Source: Bacillota bacterium | GTDB taxonomy: Bacteria; Bacillota; Limnochordia; Darwinibacteriales; JAAYFS01 | DNA: 64,000 bases | NCBI GenBank assembly: GCA_012728115.1 | Contig: JAAYFS010000012.1 | Span: 1 to 64,000 of the forward strand | Reading direction: 5' to 3' | Shown: piece by piece, positions 7,618 through 16,862 of the stretch | Layout of the letters: each line of letters begins with the position of its first letter | Numbering within the stretch: position 1 is the stretch's first letter | Made by a program: the position numbers and the translations under genes | The notes under the pieces: model-generated | The model's database searches: none | What the model saw: only the letters and a program-made list of their open reading frames with translations | Told to the model about the DNA's origin: nothing

Positions 7618-9550
7618 GCTTCTTCGTTGCTATTTCTTCGATTATTTTCCCAATAAAATCATTTGCTGACATCTGACCTATATCGCCTTCTTTACGGTGC
7701 CGTACTGCGACTAAGTTGTTATCCTTTTCTTTTGCTCCAACAACCAACATGTAAGGCACTTTTTGCATTTGGGCTCCGCGAATCTTATAACCGATCTTTT
7801 CGGGACGGGTATCTACCTCCACGCGGATTCCAGCATATTGAAGCTTTTGTGCAGTTTCTTTAGCATAATCCACAAAATCGTCACTAACTGGTAACACTTT
7901 AACCTGGATAGGTGCTAACCAAGTTGGAAATGCTCCCGCGTATTTTTCAATCAACATCGCCAGTGTCCGTTCATAACAGCCGATCGATGTTCTATGGATT
8001 ACTATCGGCCGCTTCTTTTCACCATCTCGGTCAACATAACTTAGGTCGAGCCTTTCAGGAAGTGAGAAGTCGATTTGAACCGTGATGATTGTGTCCTCCT
8101 TACCGTGGACATTTCTCGCTTGAATATCGAGTTTTGGTCCATAAAATGCTGCTTCACCTTCCGCTTCTTTATACTCTAGTCCGAGAGAATCAAGGATATT
8201 CCTCATTTGTTCTTGAGTTCTTTCCCAAGCTTCAGGGCTACCGATATACTTATCCTTATTATCTGGATCCCATTTCGACAAACGATACCAAACGTCTTCA
8301 CGAAGACCAAGTGTATCAAGCATAAAGTTAATTAAGTCTAAAGCTCCTTTAAACTCCGATTCAACCTGATCGTTTGTGCAGATCAAATGTCCTTCTGAAA
8401 TCGTGAATTGACGTACACGAATCAAACCATGCATCTCGCCCGACGATTCATTTCTAAACAGCGTTGATGTTTCGGCATAGCGAATCGGTAGTTCACGGTA
8501 ACTTCTAAGTTTTGATTTGTAGATCAAGAATTGGAATGGACAGGTCATAGGCCTAAGAGCGAGCATATCATCCTCATCATCGCCTGGGACTTTAAACATT
8601 CCATCCTGGTAATGCTCCCAATGCCCTGATTGTTCAAACAGATCCTTCTTACTCATGAAAGGTGTCTTGGTCATCAAGTAACCACGCTTTTCTTCTTCAT
8701 CTTCCACAAATCTTTGTAAGATTTGAAGAACCTTTGCTCCTTTGGGCATCATTAAAGGCAATCCCTGACCGACTAGTTCTGAAGTAGTGAATAACTCCAG
8801 CTCTCTACCTAGTTTATTATGGTCCCGTTTTTTAGCTTCTTCTAACTGAACTAGGTATTCATCTAACTCTGACTTTTTCGGAAATGCAGTTCCATAGATC
8901 CTTTGGAGCATCGGCCGTTCAGAATCCCCACGCCAATAGGCACCTGCAACATTAAGAAGTTTAAATGCCTTTACCTTTCCAGTAGAGTTTAAATGTGGTC
9001 CGCGACAAAGATCATAGAATTCTCCTTGCCGATAAACACTGATTTGTTGATCTTTTAGTTCATCTATCAATTCTAGTTTATAAACTTCACCATCATCTGT
9101 GAATAACTTCTTCGCCTCTTCAAGAGAGATCTCTTCTCTAGTGATCAACAAATCCTCTTGTATGATTTTTTCCATCTCTGCTTCTATTTTGGTTAAATCT
9201 TCAGGCGTAAACGAATGCTTTAGATCAAAATCATAGTAGAATCCATTTTCGATCGTTGGTCCGATACCAAGTTTTGTATCTGGCCATAATCTTCTCACCG
9301 CTTGCGCCATAATATGAGCTACTGTATGACGTAGTACATCGAGACCTTCCTCTGAATCGATCGTAACTATGGTTAAAGAACAATCTTGCTCCAATGGGAA
9401 TGAAAGATCGATTTTGACATCGTTTACTATTCCACATACAGCGGCTTTTAAAAGGCGGGGGCTAATTCCACGTGCTACGTCTTCTACGGTAGTGCCTTTG
9501 ACTACTTCTTTGATTGATCCATCTGGTAATTGCACACGAATTTGTTCCAT
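7610..9550 (-). CDS. thrS: Threonyl-tRNA synthetase
   Basis: A 646-residue class II ThrRS. The N-terminal TGS domain (about 1-65, QIRVQLPDGSIKEV) is followed by the editing domain with HTVAHIMAQAV, where the hydrolytic His residues lie. The catalytic core has RPMTCPFQFLIYKS (Zn-binding Cys) and RYAETSTLFRNE (motif 2), and the C-terminal anticodon-binding domain begins near PIQVKVLPVSD. ATG at 9550 is preferred over the GTG three bases upstream because of spacing from GAAGGAGCG. Controlled by a Thr T-box. The next promoter (infC operon) overlaps its 3' end. Confidence 0.97.
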   Translation of the reverse strand: MEQIRVQLPDGSIKEVVKGTTVEDVARGISPRLLKAAVCGIVNDVKIDLSFPLEQDCSLTIVTIDSEEGLDVLRHTVAHIMAQAVRRLWPDTKLGIGPTIENGFYYDFDLKHSFTPEDLTKIEAEMEKIIQEDLLITREEISLEEAKKLFTDDGEVYKLELIDELKDQQISVYRQGEFYDLCRGPHLNSTGKVKAFKLLNVAGAYWRGDSERPMLQRIYGTAFPKKSELDEYLVQLEEAKKRDHNKLGRELELFTTSELVGQGLPLMMPKGAKVLQILQRFVEDEEEKRGYLMTKTPFMSKKDLFEQSGHWEHYQDGMFKVPGDDEDDMLALRPMTCPFQFLIYKSKLRSYRELPIRYAETSTLFRNESSGEMHGLIRVRQFTISEGHLICTNDQVESEFKGALDLINFMLDTLGLREDVWYRLSKWDPDNKDKYIGSPEAWERTQEQMRNILDSLGLEYKEAEGEAAFYGPKLDIQARNVHGKEDTIITVQIDFSLPERLDLSYVDRDGEKKRPIVIHRTSIGCYERTLAMLIEKYAGAFPTWLAPIQVKVLPVSDDFVDYAKETAQKLQYAGIRVEVDTRPEKIGYKIRGAQMQKVPYMLVVGAKEKDNNLVAVRHRKEGDIGQMSANDFIGKIIEEIATKKLD

Positions 9551-9589
9551 CACTATCGCTCCTTCACTAAACTATTTCCGTAAGATAAT

Positions 9590-9830
9590 TTAAAAAACCC
9601 GCCCAAAAAATGGGACGAGTTTGCTCGCGGTTCCACCCAAATTGAATAGCTAAAAGACTATTCCACTTGATGCAGATAACGGTTGCCCCGGTTCAGCTTA
9701 GTCGGACTCGGATCCTTTCAGCTTCACTGCTTCGAGATGGTTTTCCACTAGTACTTCTAAAAGAAGCTTCCAGCTATTGCTTCTTCTCTCTGGTAGTAAG
9801 TAATTTAGTGTACTCTTTCTCTTCATTGCA
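9590..9830 (-). promoter_or_regulatory. T-box leader of thrS, specifier ACC (Thr)
   Basis: T-box core GGGTGGAACCGCG on the minus strand (about 9626-9639), followed by a terminator (ACTCGTCCCA/TGGGCGGGT with T6, about 9594-9622). The specifier codon ACC lies at 9739-9741 in the context GAAA-ACC-A, aligned with the ileS and pheS leaders here. Confidence 0.92.
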
Positions 9831-9851
9831 TTTTAGTATTAATTACTAGTC

Positions 9852-9880
9852 ATTATATGCCCTTCAAATTTAAATGTCAA
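9852..9880 (-). promoter_or_regulatory. Consensus SigA promoter of thrS
   Basis: Perfect TTGACA (9875-9880), 17-nt spacer, perfect TATAAT (9852-9857) on the minus strand, just after the DUF445 gene. Confidence 0.93.
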
Positions 9881-10491
9881 GCATTCAAAAACAGTCGCCA
9901 ATAAAGCAATGCAGATTGGATCAATCCGATTAAGAATCCTAAAACGCCACCTAAGATTTCAATATGTCTTAGCTCTTTGTTCGCAATATTTATAACCAGT
10001 TTCTCCAGTTCATCAAGTTCAAATGACTCGATCTTGCTTCTAACTAAATCGCCAAGTCTCGCATCATTTCTTACCTTGTCCAACATTTCGATGGTAACAC
10101 CACTTATTAAGCTCTCACTCTCATTACGAACCAATTCTCCAACATAATCTTTGATCGTTGTCTTTAGATTTGATGGGATGAACTTTGGCAATTTCTCTTC
10201 AATTCGTGCATCAATATGAGTTACAATCGAGTTAACCAGGTGTTGCTTATAACCTGTCTCATCAATCATGGCGATCACTTCATCGATCGGCAATAGATCA
10301 GTGTCGATCGTTTCGCCGATTGAGCGGGCGAGATCTTTTTGCCTCTTCGGAAGCAGGCCGTACCATTCGAAAGGTAAACCAGGAATTCTCACTGGTTTTC
10401 TCGGCCAGAATAGCATTTTGATAGCTAGTACATTTGTGATCCAACCGATCAAAGCTCCAAAAATTGGAGCCGCTAATAATTCCCAAATCAT
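9877..10491 (-). CDS. DUF445 family membrane protein
   Basis: A 204-residue DUF445 protein. The N-terminus is a hydrophobic segment with the family signature GALIGWITNVLAIKMLFWP, followed by WYGLLPKRQKDLARSIG. A charged helical middle lies outside the membrane, and the last 25 residues form a second membrane segment (GGVLGFLIGLIQSALLYW). It is about half the length of full DUF445 proteins such as YheB, matching the short clostridial form. Function unknown. It is 2 bp from ytxC, so the two are probably co-transcribed and may be linked to sporulation. Confidence 0.75.
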   Translation of the reverse strand: MIWELLAAPIFGALIGWITNVLAIKMLFWPRKPVRIPGLPFEWYGLLPKRQKDLARSIGETIDTDLLPIDEVIAMIDETGYKQHLVNSIVTHIDARIEEKLPKFIPSNLKTTIKDYVGELVRNESESLISGVTIEMLDKVRNDARLGDLVRSKIESFELDELEKLVINIANKELRHIEILGGVLGFLIGLIQSALLYWRLFLNA

Positions 10492-10493
10492 AT

Positions 10494-11270
10494 TTACTTT
10501 CCTTTTCTTTTTCTAAATCTTTCCGCAGTTCTCTTCTGAAAGTTACCGCAAAGTGAGCATCCTTCACAAATCGAAACTCTTTCGCCGAAAATCCCAACTA
10601 TAGTGTTAACGATGCGTTGCTCGGCGGTGTGCAATATTAACTTCCAGGGAGCAACAGAAATTAACGAGCTTATTAACAGGTCCTCGAATTCAAGATCTTC
10701 TTTATCGATCCCAAATGTAAAACCATCTAAAGAATCTGTTTTTAACACCCTTTGATTCTCATCGAGGATTTGAAAAAAACCATATTCACTAATCAAAACA
10801 TTAACCAGATTGATCTTTGGTTCCTGCAATTCAACAAAGTAACTTAACAAATAGATGAACTCCTGATACTCTTTTTCTAGTAGGAAGCCATCGATCGACT
10901 CTTCGAGACTTTCTTGGAGTGTGTTCCAGTAATCCCGCAACCTGAAGCGAACGAACCCCTCAAGATTAACCATGTTGTATTCTTGCAGAAAGTCCTTTAA
11001 GCGTAGACAAGCTTGTATGTAAAATGAGTCGCTATGTTTCTTAATCTGTTCTTGGGATCTTTTTATTATCTCTTGTTGTTCTTCCGAACTGAAATAAGCA
11101 TATCGACTACGCAATATCCTGTCAAGCCAATTATCTTCTAAATCATAAACTATTAGTCCAGCGATAAATTGAACAATTTCATCCATTTTTATAAGATTTA
11201 TTTGCATACCTGTTTGTTTTTGTACCTTCTCGAAGGCATAGCTTGGTGCTACAATTGTTACGTTCTCCAT
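10494..11270 (-). CDS. ytxC: Sporulation protein YtxC
   Basis: A 258-residue protein resembling the YtxC family: a long helical body (FSSEEQQEIIKRSQEQIKKH, then LEGFVRFRLRDYW) and the Cys-containing C-terminal block FGERVSICEGCSLC. YtxC is linked to sporulation in Bacillus but has no known biochemical activity. In Bacillus it lies near thrS and infC, as here. A SigE-like promoter candidate lies upstream. Confidence 0.75.
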   Translation of the reverse strand: MENVTIVAPSYAFEKVQKQTGMQINLIKMDEIVQFIAGLIVYDLEDNWLDRILRSRYAYFSSEEQQEIIKRSQEQIKKHSDSFYIQACLRLKDFLQEYNMVNLEGFVRFRLRDYWNTLQESLEESIDGFLLEKEYQEFIYLLSYFVELQEPKINLVNVLISEYGFFQILDENQRVLKTDSLDGFTFGIDKEDLEFEDLLISSLISVAPWKLILHTAEQRIVNTIVGIFGERVSICEGCSLCGNFQKRTAERFRKRKGK

Positions 11271-11328
11271 CTCCGCAACCCCCTATTTAGCGATTTTTTC
11301 TACAACTAAATGTTCGATTTTACACTAA

Positions 11329-11356
11329 AGTATATGGCGTTATTTTTAAATGATAT
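11329..11356 (-). promoter_or_regulatory. Candidate SigE-type (mother-cell) promoter of ytxC
   Basis: On the minus strand ATA (11354-11356) is separated by 17 nt from CATATACT (11329-11336), close to the Bacillus SigE pattern ATA-N16-18-CATAcanT. The region is AT-rich, so chance matches are possible. Confidence 0.35.
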
Positions 11357-11561
11357 TCTTTTAAATTCGCTTTTGTGACTCAAACCAAAATCGAGAATTC
11401 TCATCTAAGGCAATAAAAATTAAACACTGATTCCAATCCTATCAAATTCTTTAACCATTTGGCAAATACTAAGTTTAAACAATATTTAACCGTAGCTAAT
11501 AATGCATTTGCTGTCTGTTTGGTATTGTCCCCTATTATGTTTCTAAAAAATCAATTTCCCC

Positions 11562-11676
11562 TTGCAAATTGCAGGAAATCTGGTATTATTATCAAAGAGA
11601 AACATTGTGTTTCAAACTAGCGCGGCTGCTAAGTTTATATAGTTAATTTAAGAAAAACTTGATAGGAGAGAATTTG
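11562..11676 (+). promoter_or_regulatory. rpsD promoter and 5' leader
   Basis: TTGCAA (11562-11567), 16-nt spacer, TATTAT (11584-11589). The leader of about 80 nt holds a small GAAACA/TGTTTC hairpin (11599-11613) and an AGGAGAG ribosome site (11664-11670). Bacillota rpsD is autoregulated by S4 through its leader, but no clear pseudoknot could be drawn by eye. The rest of the gap back to ytxC (11357-11561) is AT-rich and shows nothing else recognisable. Confidence 0.65.
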
Positions 11677-12276
11677 ATGTCAAGATACACAGGACCAACT
11701 TGGAAACTGAGCCGTCGCTTAGGTATCTCACTAAGCGAAACAGGTAAAGAATTACGCAAGCGCCCATATCCGCCTGGTCAACATGGTCAAAGACGTAGAA
11801 GAATTACAGAATATGGACTGCAGCTAAACGAGAAGCAAAAATTGCGCTTTTTATACGGTATAAGTGAGAAACAATTTAAGAAAATATTCCAAGAAGCAGT
11901 TAATATGCCAGGTATCGCAGGCGAAAACTTTATGATCTTGCTTGAATCTCGCTTGGACAACCTTGTTTACCGTTTAGGTTTTGCTAGAACCAGACCAGCT
12001 GCTCGACAACTTGTAACCCATGGTCATATCACAGTCAATGGTAAAAAGGTTGATATCCCAAGTTACCGGGTAACCCCAGGCGAAGTAATTGGCTTAAGAG
12101 AAAAGAGTAGAAACCTGCAGGTGGTTCAAGAATCTCTGGAAGTAAGACCAGCTGTTCCTGAATACCTAGCCTTCGACGAACAGAATTTAACGGGCGAATT
12201 TTTAAGACTTCCTCGTCGCGATGAGTTACATCCAGATATCAATGAAGCCTTAATCGTTGAATTCTACTCACGTTAA
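11677..12276 (+). CDS. rpsD: Ribosomal protein S4 (zinc-free type)
   Basis: A 199-residue S4, starting at ATG 11677 (MSRYTGP) rather than an upstream in-frame start, because the AGGAGAG site is correctly spaced for 11677. The S4 RNA-binding domain (about 92-155) contains [29 protein letters not shown]. The N-terminus lacks the four cysteines of zinc-binding S4 proteins, so this is the C-minus form. S4 starts 30S assembly at the 16S 5' domain and represses its own mRNA. One of only three plus-strand protein genes here. Confidence 0.96.
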   Translation: MSRYTGPTWKLSRRLGISLSETGKELRKRPYPPGQHGQRRRRITEYGLQLNEKQKLRFLYGISEKQFKKIFQEAVNMPGIAGENFMILLESRLDNLVYRLGFARTRPAARQLVTHGHITVNGKKVDIPSYRVTPGEVIGLREKSRNLQVVQESLEVRPAVPEYLAFDEQNLTGEFLRLPRRDELHPDINEALIVEFYSR

Positions 12277-12295
12277 AATTTCTCGTTAGAATTAG

Positions 12296-12335
12296 AAAAG
12301 AGTGTTCCAGTTTTTCAAGGAACACTCTTTTTTTC
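12296..12335. terminator. Bidirectional terminator between rpsD and tRNA-Cys
   Basis: AAAGAGTGTTCC/GGAACACTCTTT stem (about 12297-12330) followed by seven Ts on the plus strand. Read from the minus strand the same hairpin ends in TTTTC and can also stop tRNA-Cys transcription. Confidence 0.9.
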
Positions 12336-12352
12336 ATAAAAAAGCAAAAAAA

Positions 12353-12426
12353 TGGAGGCGGCACCCAGATTCGAACTGGGGATAGAGCTTTTGCAGAGCT
12401 CTGCCTTACCACTTGGCCATGCCGCC
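12353..12426 (-). tRNA. tRNA-Cys (GCA)
   Basis: A complete 74-nt cloverleaf with encoded CCA (12353-12355). The acceptor stem is GGCGGCA/TGCCGCC, the D arm GCCAAGTGGTAAGGC, the anticodon stem GAGCT/AGCTC with loop CTGCAAA, and the T arm has TTCGAAT. The anticodon GCA (12392-12394 on the plus strand reads tgc) decodes UGY Cys codons. It stands alone between rpsD and ytaF on the opposite strand. Confidence 0.98.
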
Positions 12427-12442
12427 CCCGATCACACTACAT

Positions 12443-12471
12443 AGGATACCATCTTTTTTCTCTGTTGTCAA
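12443..12471 (-). promoter_or_regulatory. SigA promoter of tRNA-Cys
   Basis: TTGACA (12466-12471), 17-nt spacer, TATCCT (12443-12448) on the minus strand, 17 nt before the mature tRNA 5' end. Confidence 0.88.
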
Positions 12472-12489
12472 TCCATAATTCCAGCATGC

Positions 12490-12516
12490 ACCACTTCTTT
12501 CTTATTCCATAGAATA
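12490..12516 (+). promoter_or_regulatory. Candidate SigK/SigE-type promoter of ytaF
   Basis: AC (12490-12491), 16-nt spacer, CATAGAATA (12508-12516), which fits the SigK -10 pattern CATAnnnTA. SigE and SigK sites look alike; either would place ytaF in the mother cell. Confidence 0.4.
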
Positions 12517-12546
12517 TGGAGTAGGATAAAGAAAGGATGGTGTGTC

Positions 12547-13176
12547 TTGGAATCAGTCACAGTTTTATTGCTCGCAATAGCCGTTAGTTTTGATTCTCTT
12601 GCAATAGGAATGACCTATGGGATGGCTAGGATCACAATTCCTATTCTTCCAAGGATCCTACTCAGCGCAATTTCTTTCGTCTCAATTTTTATAGCAATGC
12701 TGATCGGCGATTTGTTTATTTCTTGGTTATCGCCCGAAGCGACCAAGTTGCTAGGAGGAGGTATTCTAATCTTACTTGGAATCTACACCCTCTGGCGCAC
12801 GTATCAACAATCTGAAGATGAACCCTTCCAACCGAAAGAATCAAACCCAGATGGGGTATTTATCAATACTGTGATGAATGTTTTTAAAGACCCCTTAGCC
12901 GCAGATTATGATTGTTCGAAAACGATCTCGTTGTATGAATCAGTTTTTTTGGGCATCGCCCTAGCGTTCGATGCATTCGCCGCAGGAATCGGTGCCGCTA
13001 TCCTTAGTTTCCCGCATCTACCTACTTCTACCGCAGTAATGATCGCTAGTTTCATTTTTCTCTCTATTGGACTCCTGATTGGGAACAAAATCCATCGTTG
13101 GTTTCAAGGTTTGTTTTTCAAATGGCTTCCAGGTACGATCATACTCCTGATTGGGATAGCAAAAATTTTTTCTTAA
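12547..13176 (+). CDS. ytaF: Sporulation membrane protein YtaF (MntP-related)
   Basis: A 209-residue membrane protein with six hydrophobic helices in two similar halves. Each half carries an acidic signature in a helix: VSFDSLAIGMTYG near residue 13 and LAFDAFAAGIGAA near residue 140. This two-fold pattern belongs to the MntP/YtaF group of Mn2+-efflux-like proteins. The central loop (EDEPFQPKE) is hydrophilic. TTG start at 12547 with AAAGGATGG 8 nt before. YtaF is associated with sporulation; transport has not been shown for it. Confidence 0.8.
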   Translation: MESVTVLLLAIAVSFDSLAIGMTYGMARITIPILPRILLSAISFVSIFIAMLIGDLFISWLSPEATKLLGGGILILLGIYTLWRTYQQSEDEPFQPKESNPDGVFINTVMNVFKDPLAADYDCSKTISLYESVFLGIALAFDAFAAGIGAAILSFPHLPTSTAVMIASFIFLSIGLLIGNKIHRWFQGLFFKWLPGTIILLIGIAKIFS

Positions 13177-13229
13177 AATGAATGTATAACTTTCGGATAC
13201 TCTGCACATGATATAGTCAGGGTGATGCA

Positions 13230-13390
13230 GTTCTTTAAAATCCCTTGCTTCACGGAAGATGCACTTACACCTTTTAAAACATAAGACTTTCACAAAGCCA
13301 GTGTATTCTGGTCACCCAGTGTAAGTGTATGGGATATCTGGAGTTGCGTATACAGCTTAGTTCTAGAAGATGCCTATCTCTTTAAAGAAC
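13230..13390. other. Convergent gap with nested inverted repeats
   Basis: The 306-bp gap between the convergent ends of ytaF and uraA has no credible gene. It contains nested perfect inverted repeats: GTTCTTTAAA (13230-13239) with TTTAAAGAAC (13381-13390), ATCCC (13240-13244) with GGGAT (13331-13335), and CACTTACAC (13262-13270) with GTGTAAGTG (13319-13327). A small CCAG/CTGG hairpin lies in the centre. It could be a structured RNA or the remnant of a small inverted-repeat element. Confidence 0.45.
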
Positions 13391-13453
13391 TACCTTTATC
13401 CGATATATAAAGGTAACAGAAACACTCAAGTTTGTGAATTGTCTTATGTACAA

Positions 13454-13486
13454 AGAGGAGCCTTATCGGCTCCTCTGCTTTTTTAT
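13454..13486. terminator. Terminator shared by ytaF and uraA
   Basis: AGAGGAGCC/GGCTCCTCT stem (13454-13476) with six Ts on the plus strand, overlapping the uraA stop codon. The minus-strand T-run is weaker. Confidence 0.85.
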
Positions 13487-14736
13487 TCACTCGCTTTTGC
13501 TTCTTCACTCTTGTCCATTGGCAGGATAAGATTCAATACAATACCAGCCAAGGTCGCTAAAGCCATTCCTTGGATCGTTATTGATCCAGCCGAAATTGCC
13601 GCTTCTCCAAGACCTAAAGTAAGTATCACAGAAGAAATGACCAAATTTCGTTTATTAGCGTAATCCACTCCGCTTTCAACCAAGGTTCTTAATCCTGAAG
13701 AGGCGATAATTCCGAAAAGAACCATAGACACTCCACCCATTACAGGCGCTGGTATTGTCGAAATTAACGCTTCCGCTTTAGGAATAAAGGCAAGGATTAT
13801 AGCAAAAATTGCCGCTAGACCAACTACCCAGACGCTGTAAACCTTGGTCATTGCCATAACTCCAACGTTCTCACCATAAGTTGTATTAGGAGGTCCACCC
13901 CACAAAGAGGCCCACGCTGATGCTAAACCATCACCAAGCAGTGTTCGTGACAGACCTGGGTTTTTATAAAAATCACGACCCGTAATTTTACTTAATACCA
14001 AGACATCACCTAAATGCTCTGCAATGACTACAAAGGCTACTGGGGCCATCATAGCAATTGCGCTCCAATTGAATTCTGGAGCCATAAAGTTTGGTTTTCC
14101 CAACCAGGCTGCCTCTCTAACTACTGAAAAGTCAATCGCACCTCTAAAGGCTGCAAATACGTATCCTACCACTATACCAATTAATACAGGTATTACTGCG
14201 AAGAATCCTTTAAAAAAGATCGAGCCCAGCACGGTCACCGCCAGGGTAACTAATGAGATTTGAACGGTTACATTCGCTAGACTGACACTCTCTCCCGATA
14301 GACCAGCCATCTCTACAGCAACTGGTGCTAGACCCATCCCTATTACGATTATTACGGATCCGATTACCACTGGTGGAAGCAAACGATCCAGCCAACCAAC
14401 GCCAACCAATGCGATAAATGCTGCAACTATACAATAAATAAGTCCTATAACTACTCCCCCTGCTAGGGCTGCAGGCAGACCATATTGAGCTGCCACAGCG
14501 GTTATCGGAGTAATGAAGGCAAACGATGAACCTAAGTATGCTGGAACTTTACCTTGAGTTATTAAAATAAATATTAACGTACCAGTACCTGAAGTAAAAA
14601 GCGCAACCGCTGGTGATAATTCTGTTAAAATCGGAACTAAGATGGTCGCACCAAACATCGCAAATAGATGTTGGATTCCTAGAGGAATCATTTGAAAAAA
14701 GGGTAAACGTTCATGAACATCAATGGATCTTTTCAT
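13483..14736 (-). CDS. uraA: Uracil permease (UraA/NCS2 family)
   Basis: A 417-residue nucleobase:cation symporter with about 14 hydrophobic segments. Family signatures include VPAYLGSSFAFITPI near residue 65, FVVIAEHLGDVLVLSKITG near 235 and GGPPNTTYGENVGVMAMT near 280; the last is the QxH/NCS2 substrate-site region. It should take up uracil. Directly downstream of pyrR and behind the PyrR attenuator, so it would be switched off when UMP is plentiful. Confidence 0.92.
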   Translation of the reverse strand: MKRSIDVHERLPFFQMIPLGIQHLFAMFGATILVPILTELSPAVALFTSGTGTLIFILITQGKVPAYLGSSFAFITPITAVAAQYGLPAALAGGVVIGLIYCIVAAFIALVGVGWLDRLLPPVVIGSVIIVIGMGLAPVAVEMAGLSGESVSLANVTVQISLVTLAVTVLGSIFFKGFFAVIPVLIGIVVGYVFAAFRGAIDFSVVREAAWLGKPNFMAPEFNWSAIAMMAPVAFVVIAEHLGDVLVLSKITGRDFYKNPGLSRTLLGDGLASAWASLWGGPPNTTYGENVGVMAMTKVYSVWVVGLAAIFAIILAFIPKAEALISTIPAPVMGGVSMVLFGIIASSGLRTLVESGVDYANKRNLVISSVILTLGLGEAAISAGSITIQGMALATLAGIVLNLILPMDKSEEAKASE

Positions 14737-14760
14737 AATATATCCTCCTAATCAATTAGG

Positions 14761-15327
<567 letters not shown>

Positions 15328-15340
15328 TTAAAGAAGCTTA

Positions 15341-15461
15341 TAAAAATAGCTCCTGCCAGTAGAAGGCAGGAGCATTTAGATCGCGACTAGACATCAAAAA
15401 CCAAGCTTCCTTACTGGCCTCACTGGACTAGTTTAAAGGGCTAGCTATTTTCTCTAATCAG
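15341..15461 (-). promoter_or_regulatory. PyrR-responsive attenuator of pyrR-uraA
   Basis: The PyrR binding loop AGTCCAGTGAGGCC lies at 15416-15429 on the minus strand, matching the consensus UCCAGNGAGGYU. A terminator GCTCCTGCC/GGCAGGAGC (15349-15373) with a T-rich tail follows it before pyrR. Confidence 0.9.
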
Positions 15462-15490
15462 ACTCTATCTTATTGGACAACCAATGTCAA
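15462..15490 (-). promoter_or_regulatory. SigA promoter of pyrR-uraA
   Basis: TTGACA (15485-15490), 17-nt spacer, TAGAGT (15462-15467) on the minus strand, overlapping the end of rluD. Confidence 0.75.
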
Positions 15491-16407
15491 GATGTTTTTC
15501 GCATTTGCATCAGAATTTCTCGAAATTCTTCGGGTAATGGAGCAATAAACTCCATCCATCCTTTCTTAGGGTGTTCAAAGGCAATTTTATAGGCATGGAG
15601 TAATTGTGAATTTATGTTTTGATCGCTTCGCCGTCCGTAAACTTTATCTCCAACAATTGGATGATTGATCGATGATAAATGAACACGAATCTGGTGTGTT
15701 CTGCCCGTTACCAGTTCACACTCCAAGAATGAATGCTTTTGATAACGTTCAATCACTTGAAAATGAGTAATTGCTCTCCGTCCACTTTCAATTACCGTCA
15801 TTCGTTTTCGGTCGACAGGATGTCTTCCAATTGGGGCATCGATCGTTCCATGATCGTTAATTACCACACCATGAACCAAGGCATTATAGAACCTTCCTAT
15901 TTTTCTTAGTTTCAATTGAGCGCTTAAGTACTTATGAATTTCATCATTTTTAGCAATCATTAGTAATCCAGTAGTTTCTTTATCCAAACGATGCACAATG
16001 CCTGGTCGCTCTTGTCCACCGATCCGAGATAAATTCCCTGGGTAATGAAATAAAAGGGCGTTCACCAAAGTACCTGACAAATTTCCAGCACCAGGATGAA
16101 CCACAACATCAACGGGTTTATTTACGATCAATAGGTCGTCATCTTCGTATATTACATCTAGCGGTAAATTTTCAGGTAAGGGTTTTTCAGAAACTGGTGT
16201 TGGCAAAGAAACAACAACTTCATCACTAAGTTTTAAAGAATGGCCAGCCTTGACAGATTGTCCATTCACTAAGACTTTCCCCTCGCTAATAAGATTCTTG
16301 ATCTGCGACCGGGAAAATGCTAGTTTTTCTACCAACCATAGATCTAACCTTAGTCCGACTTCATTTTCTGTAATAAGCCAGCGCTCATTTCTTGCTAGTT
16401 GTTCCAT
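15487..16407 (-). CDS. rluD: RluD-family 23S rRNA pseudouridine synthase
   Basis: A 306-residue RluA/RluD family enzyme. An N-terminal S4 RNA-binding domain (about 15-80, RLDLWLVEKLAFSRSQIKNLI) precedes the catalytic domain. The active-site Asp is in GIVHRLDKETTGLLM. A later block ELVTGRTHQIRVHLS is also family-typical. ATG at 16407 with GGGAGGTG is preferred over a start 57 nt upstream that would run deep into lspA. It overlaps the lspA end by 23 nt. B. subtilis ylyB is the likely counterpart. Confidence 0.93.
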   Translation of the reverse strand: MEQLARNERWLITENEVGLRLDLWLVEKLAFSRSQIKNLISEGKVLVNGQSVKAGHSLKLSDEVVVSLPTPVSEKPLPENLPLDVIYEDDDLLIVNKPVDVVVHPGAGNLSGTLVNALLFHYPGNLSRIGGQERPGIVHRLDKETTGLLMIAKNDEIHKYLSAQLKLRKIGRFYNALVHGVVINDHGTIDAPIGRHPVDRKRMTVIESGRRAITHFQVIERYQKHSFLECELVTGRTHQIRVHLSSINHPIVGDKVYGRRSDQNINSQLLHAYKIAFEHPKKGWMEFIAPLPEEFREILMQMRKTS

Positions 16408-16831
16408 CTGACAGCACCTCCCAAAACAGAAGCGCAACTCCACATATGATAGCGATATCAGCAAGATTAAAAATGGGCCAGATCCGGATATCGATAAAAT
16501 CTATTACCGCACCTAGTCTTAAACGGTCAATAAAATTCCCTAATGCACCAGCTAGAGCAAGGGCAACTCCCCATTTAAGCCTATTACTCCGCTTCATCAT
16601 TTGTTTTCGATAGTACCACACCATTAACAAGGCGAGTACGAATGCTCCTATTAAAAGGACGGTTTGATTTTGAAATAAGCCAAAGGCTGCGCCTTTATTT
16701 TTAACAAAAGTTAAATACAGAACTGGTGGAATAAGACTAATGCTTGTACCCTCAACTAAAAAGAAATCAACAAGCAACTTGCTTGTTTGATCTAGAAACA
16801 CGATGATTAGTCCCGCAATGAAAAATTTCAA
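16385..16831 (-). CDS. lspA: Lipoprotein signal peptidase (signal peptidase II)
   Basis: A 148-residue, four-helix membrane aspartyl protease that cleaves prolipoprotein signal peptides after lipidation. The catalytic aspartates lie in GNFIDRLRLGAVIDF and FNLADIAI, and KNKGAAFGLF is the conserved periplasmic-side loop. It overlaps rluD by 23 nt, the usual lspA-rluD arrangement. Confidence 0.95.
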   Translation of the reverse strand: MKFFIAGLIIVFLDQTSKLLVDFFLVEGTSISLIPPVLYLTFVKNKGAAFGLFQNQTVLLIGAFVLALLMVWYYRKQMMKRSNRLKWGVALALAGALGNFIDRLRLGAVIDFIDIRIWPIFNLADIAIICGVALLFWEVLSDGTTSKK

Positions 16832-16862
16832 ACAGTTTCACCACTTTCTACTCAAACCTCTC

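Noticed and set aside
9667-9849. Possible small gene on the plus strand before DUF445
   Set aside because: It lies entirely inside the thrS T-box leader; the RNA structure explains the sequence.
13370-13663. 97-codon plus-strand frame across the uraA 3' end
   Set aside because: Runs through a terminator and then antisense to uraA; no ribosome site or domain.
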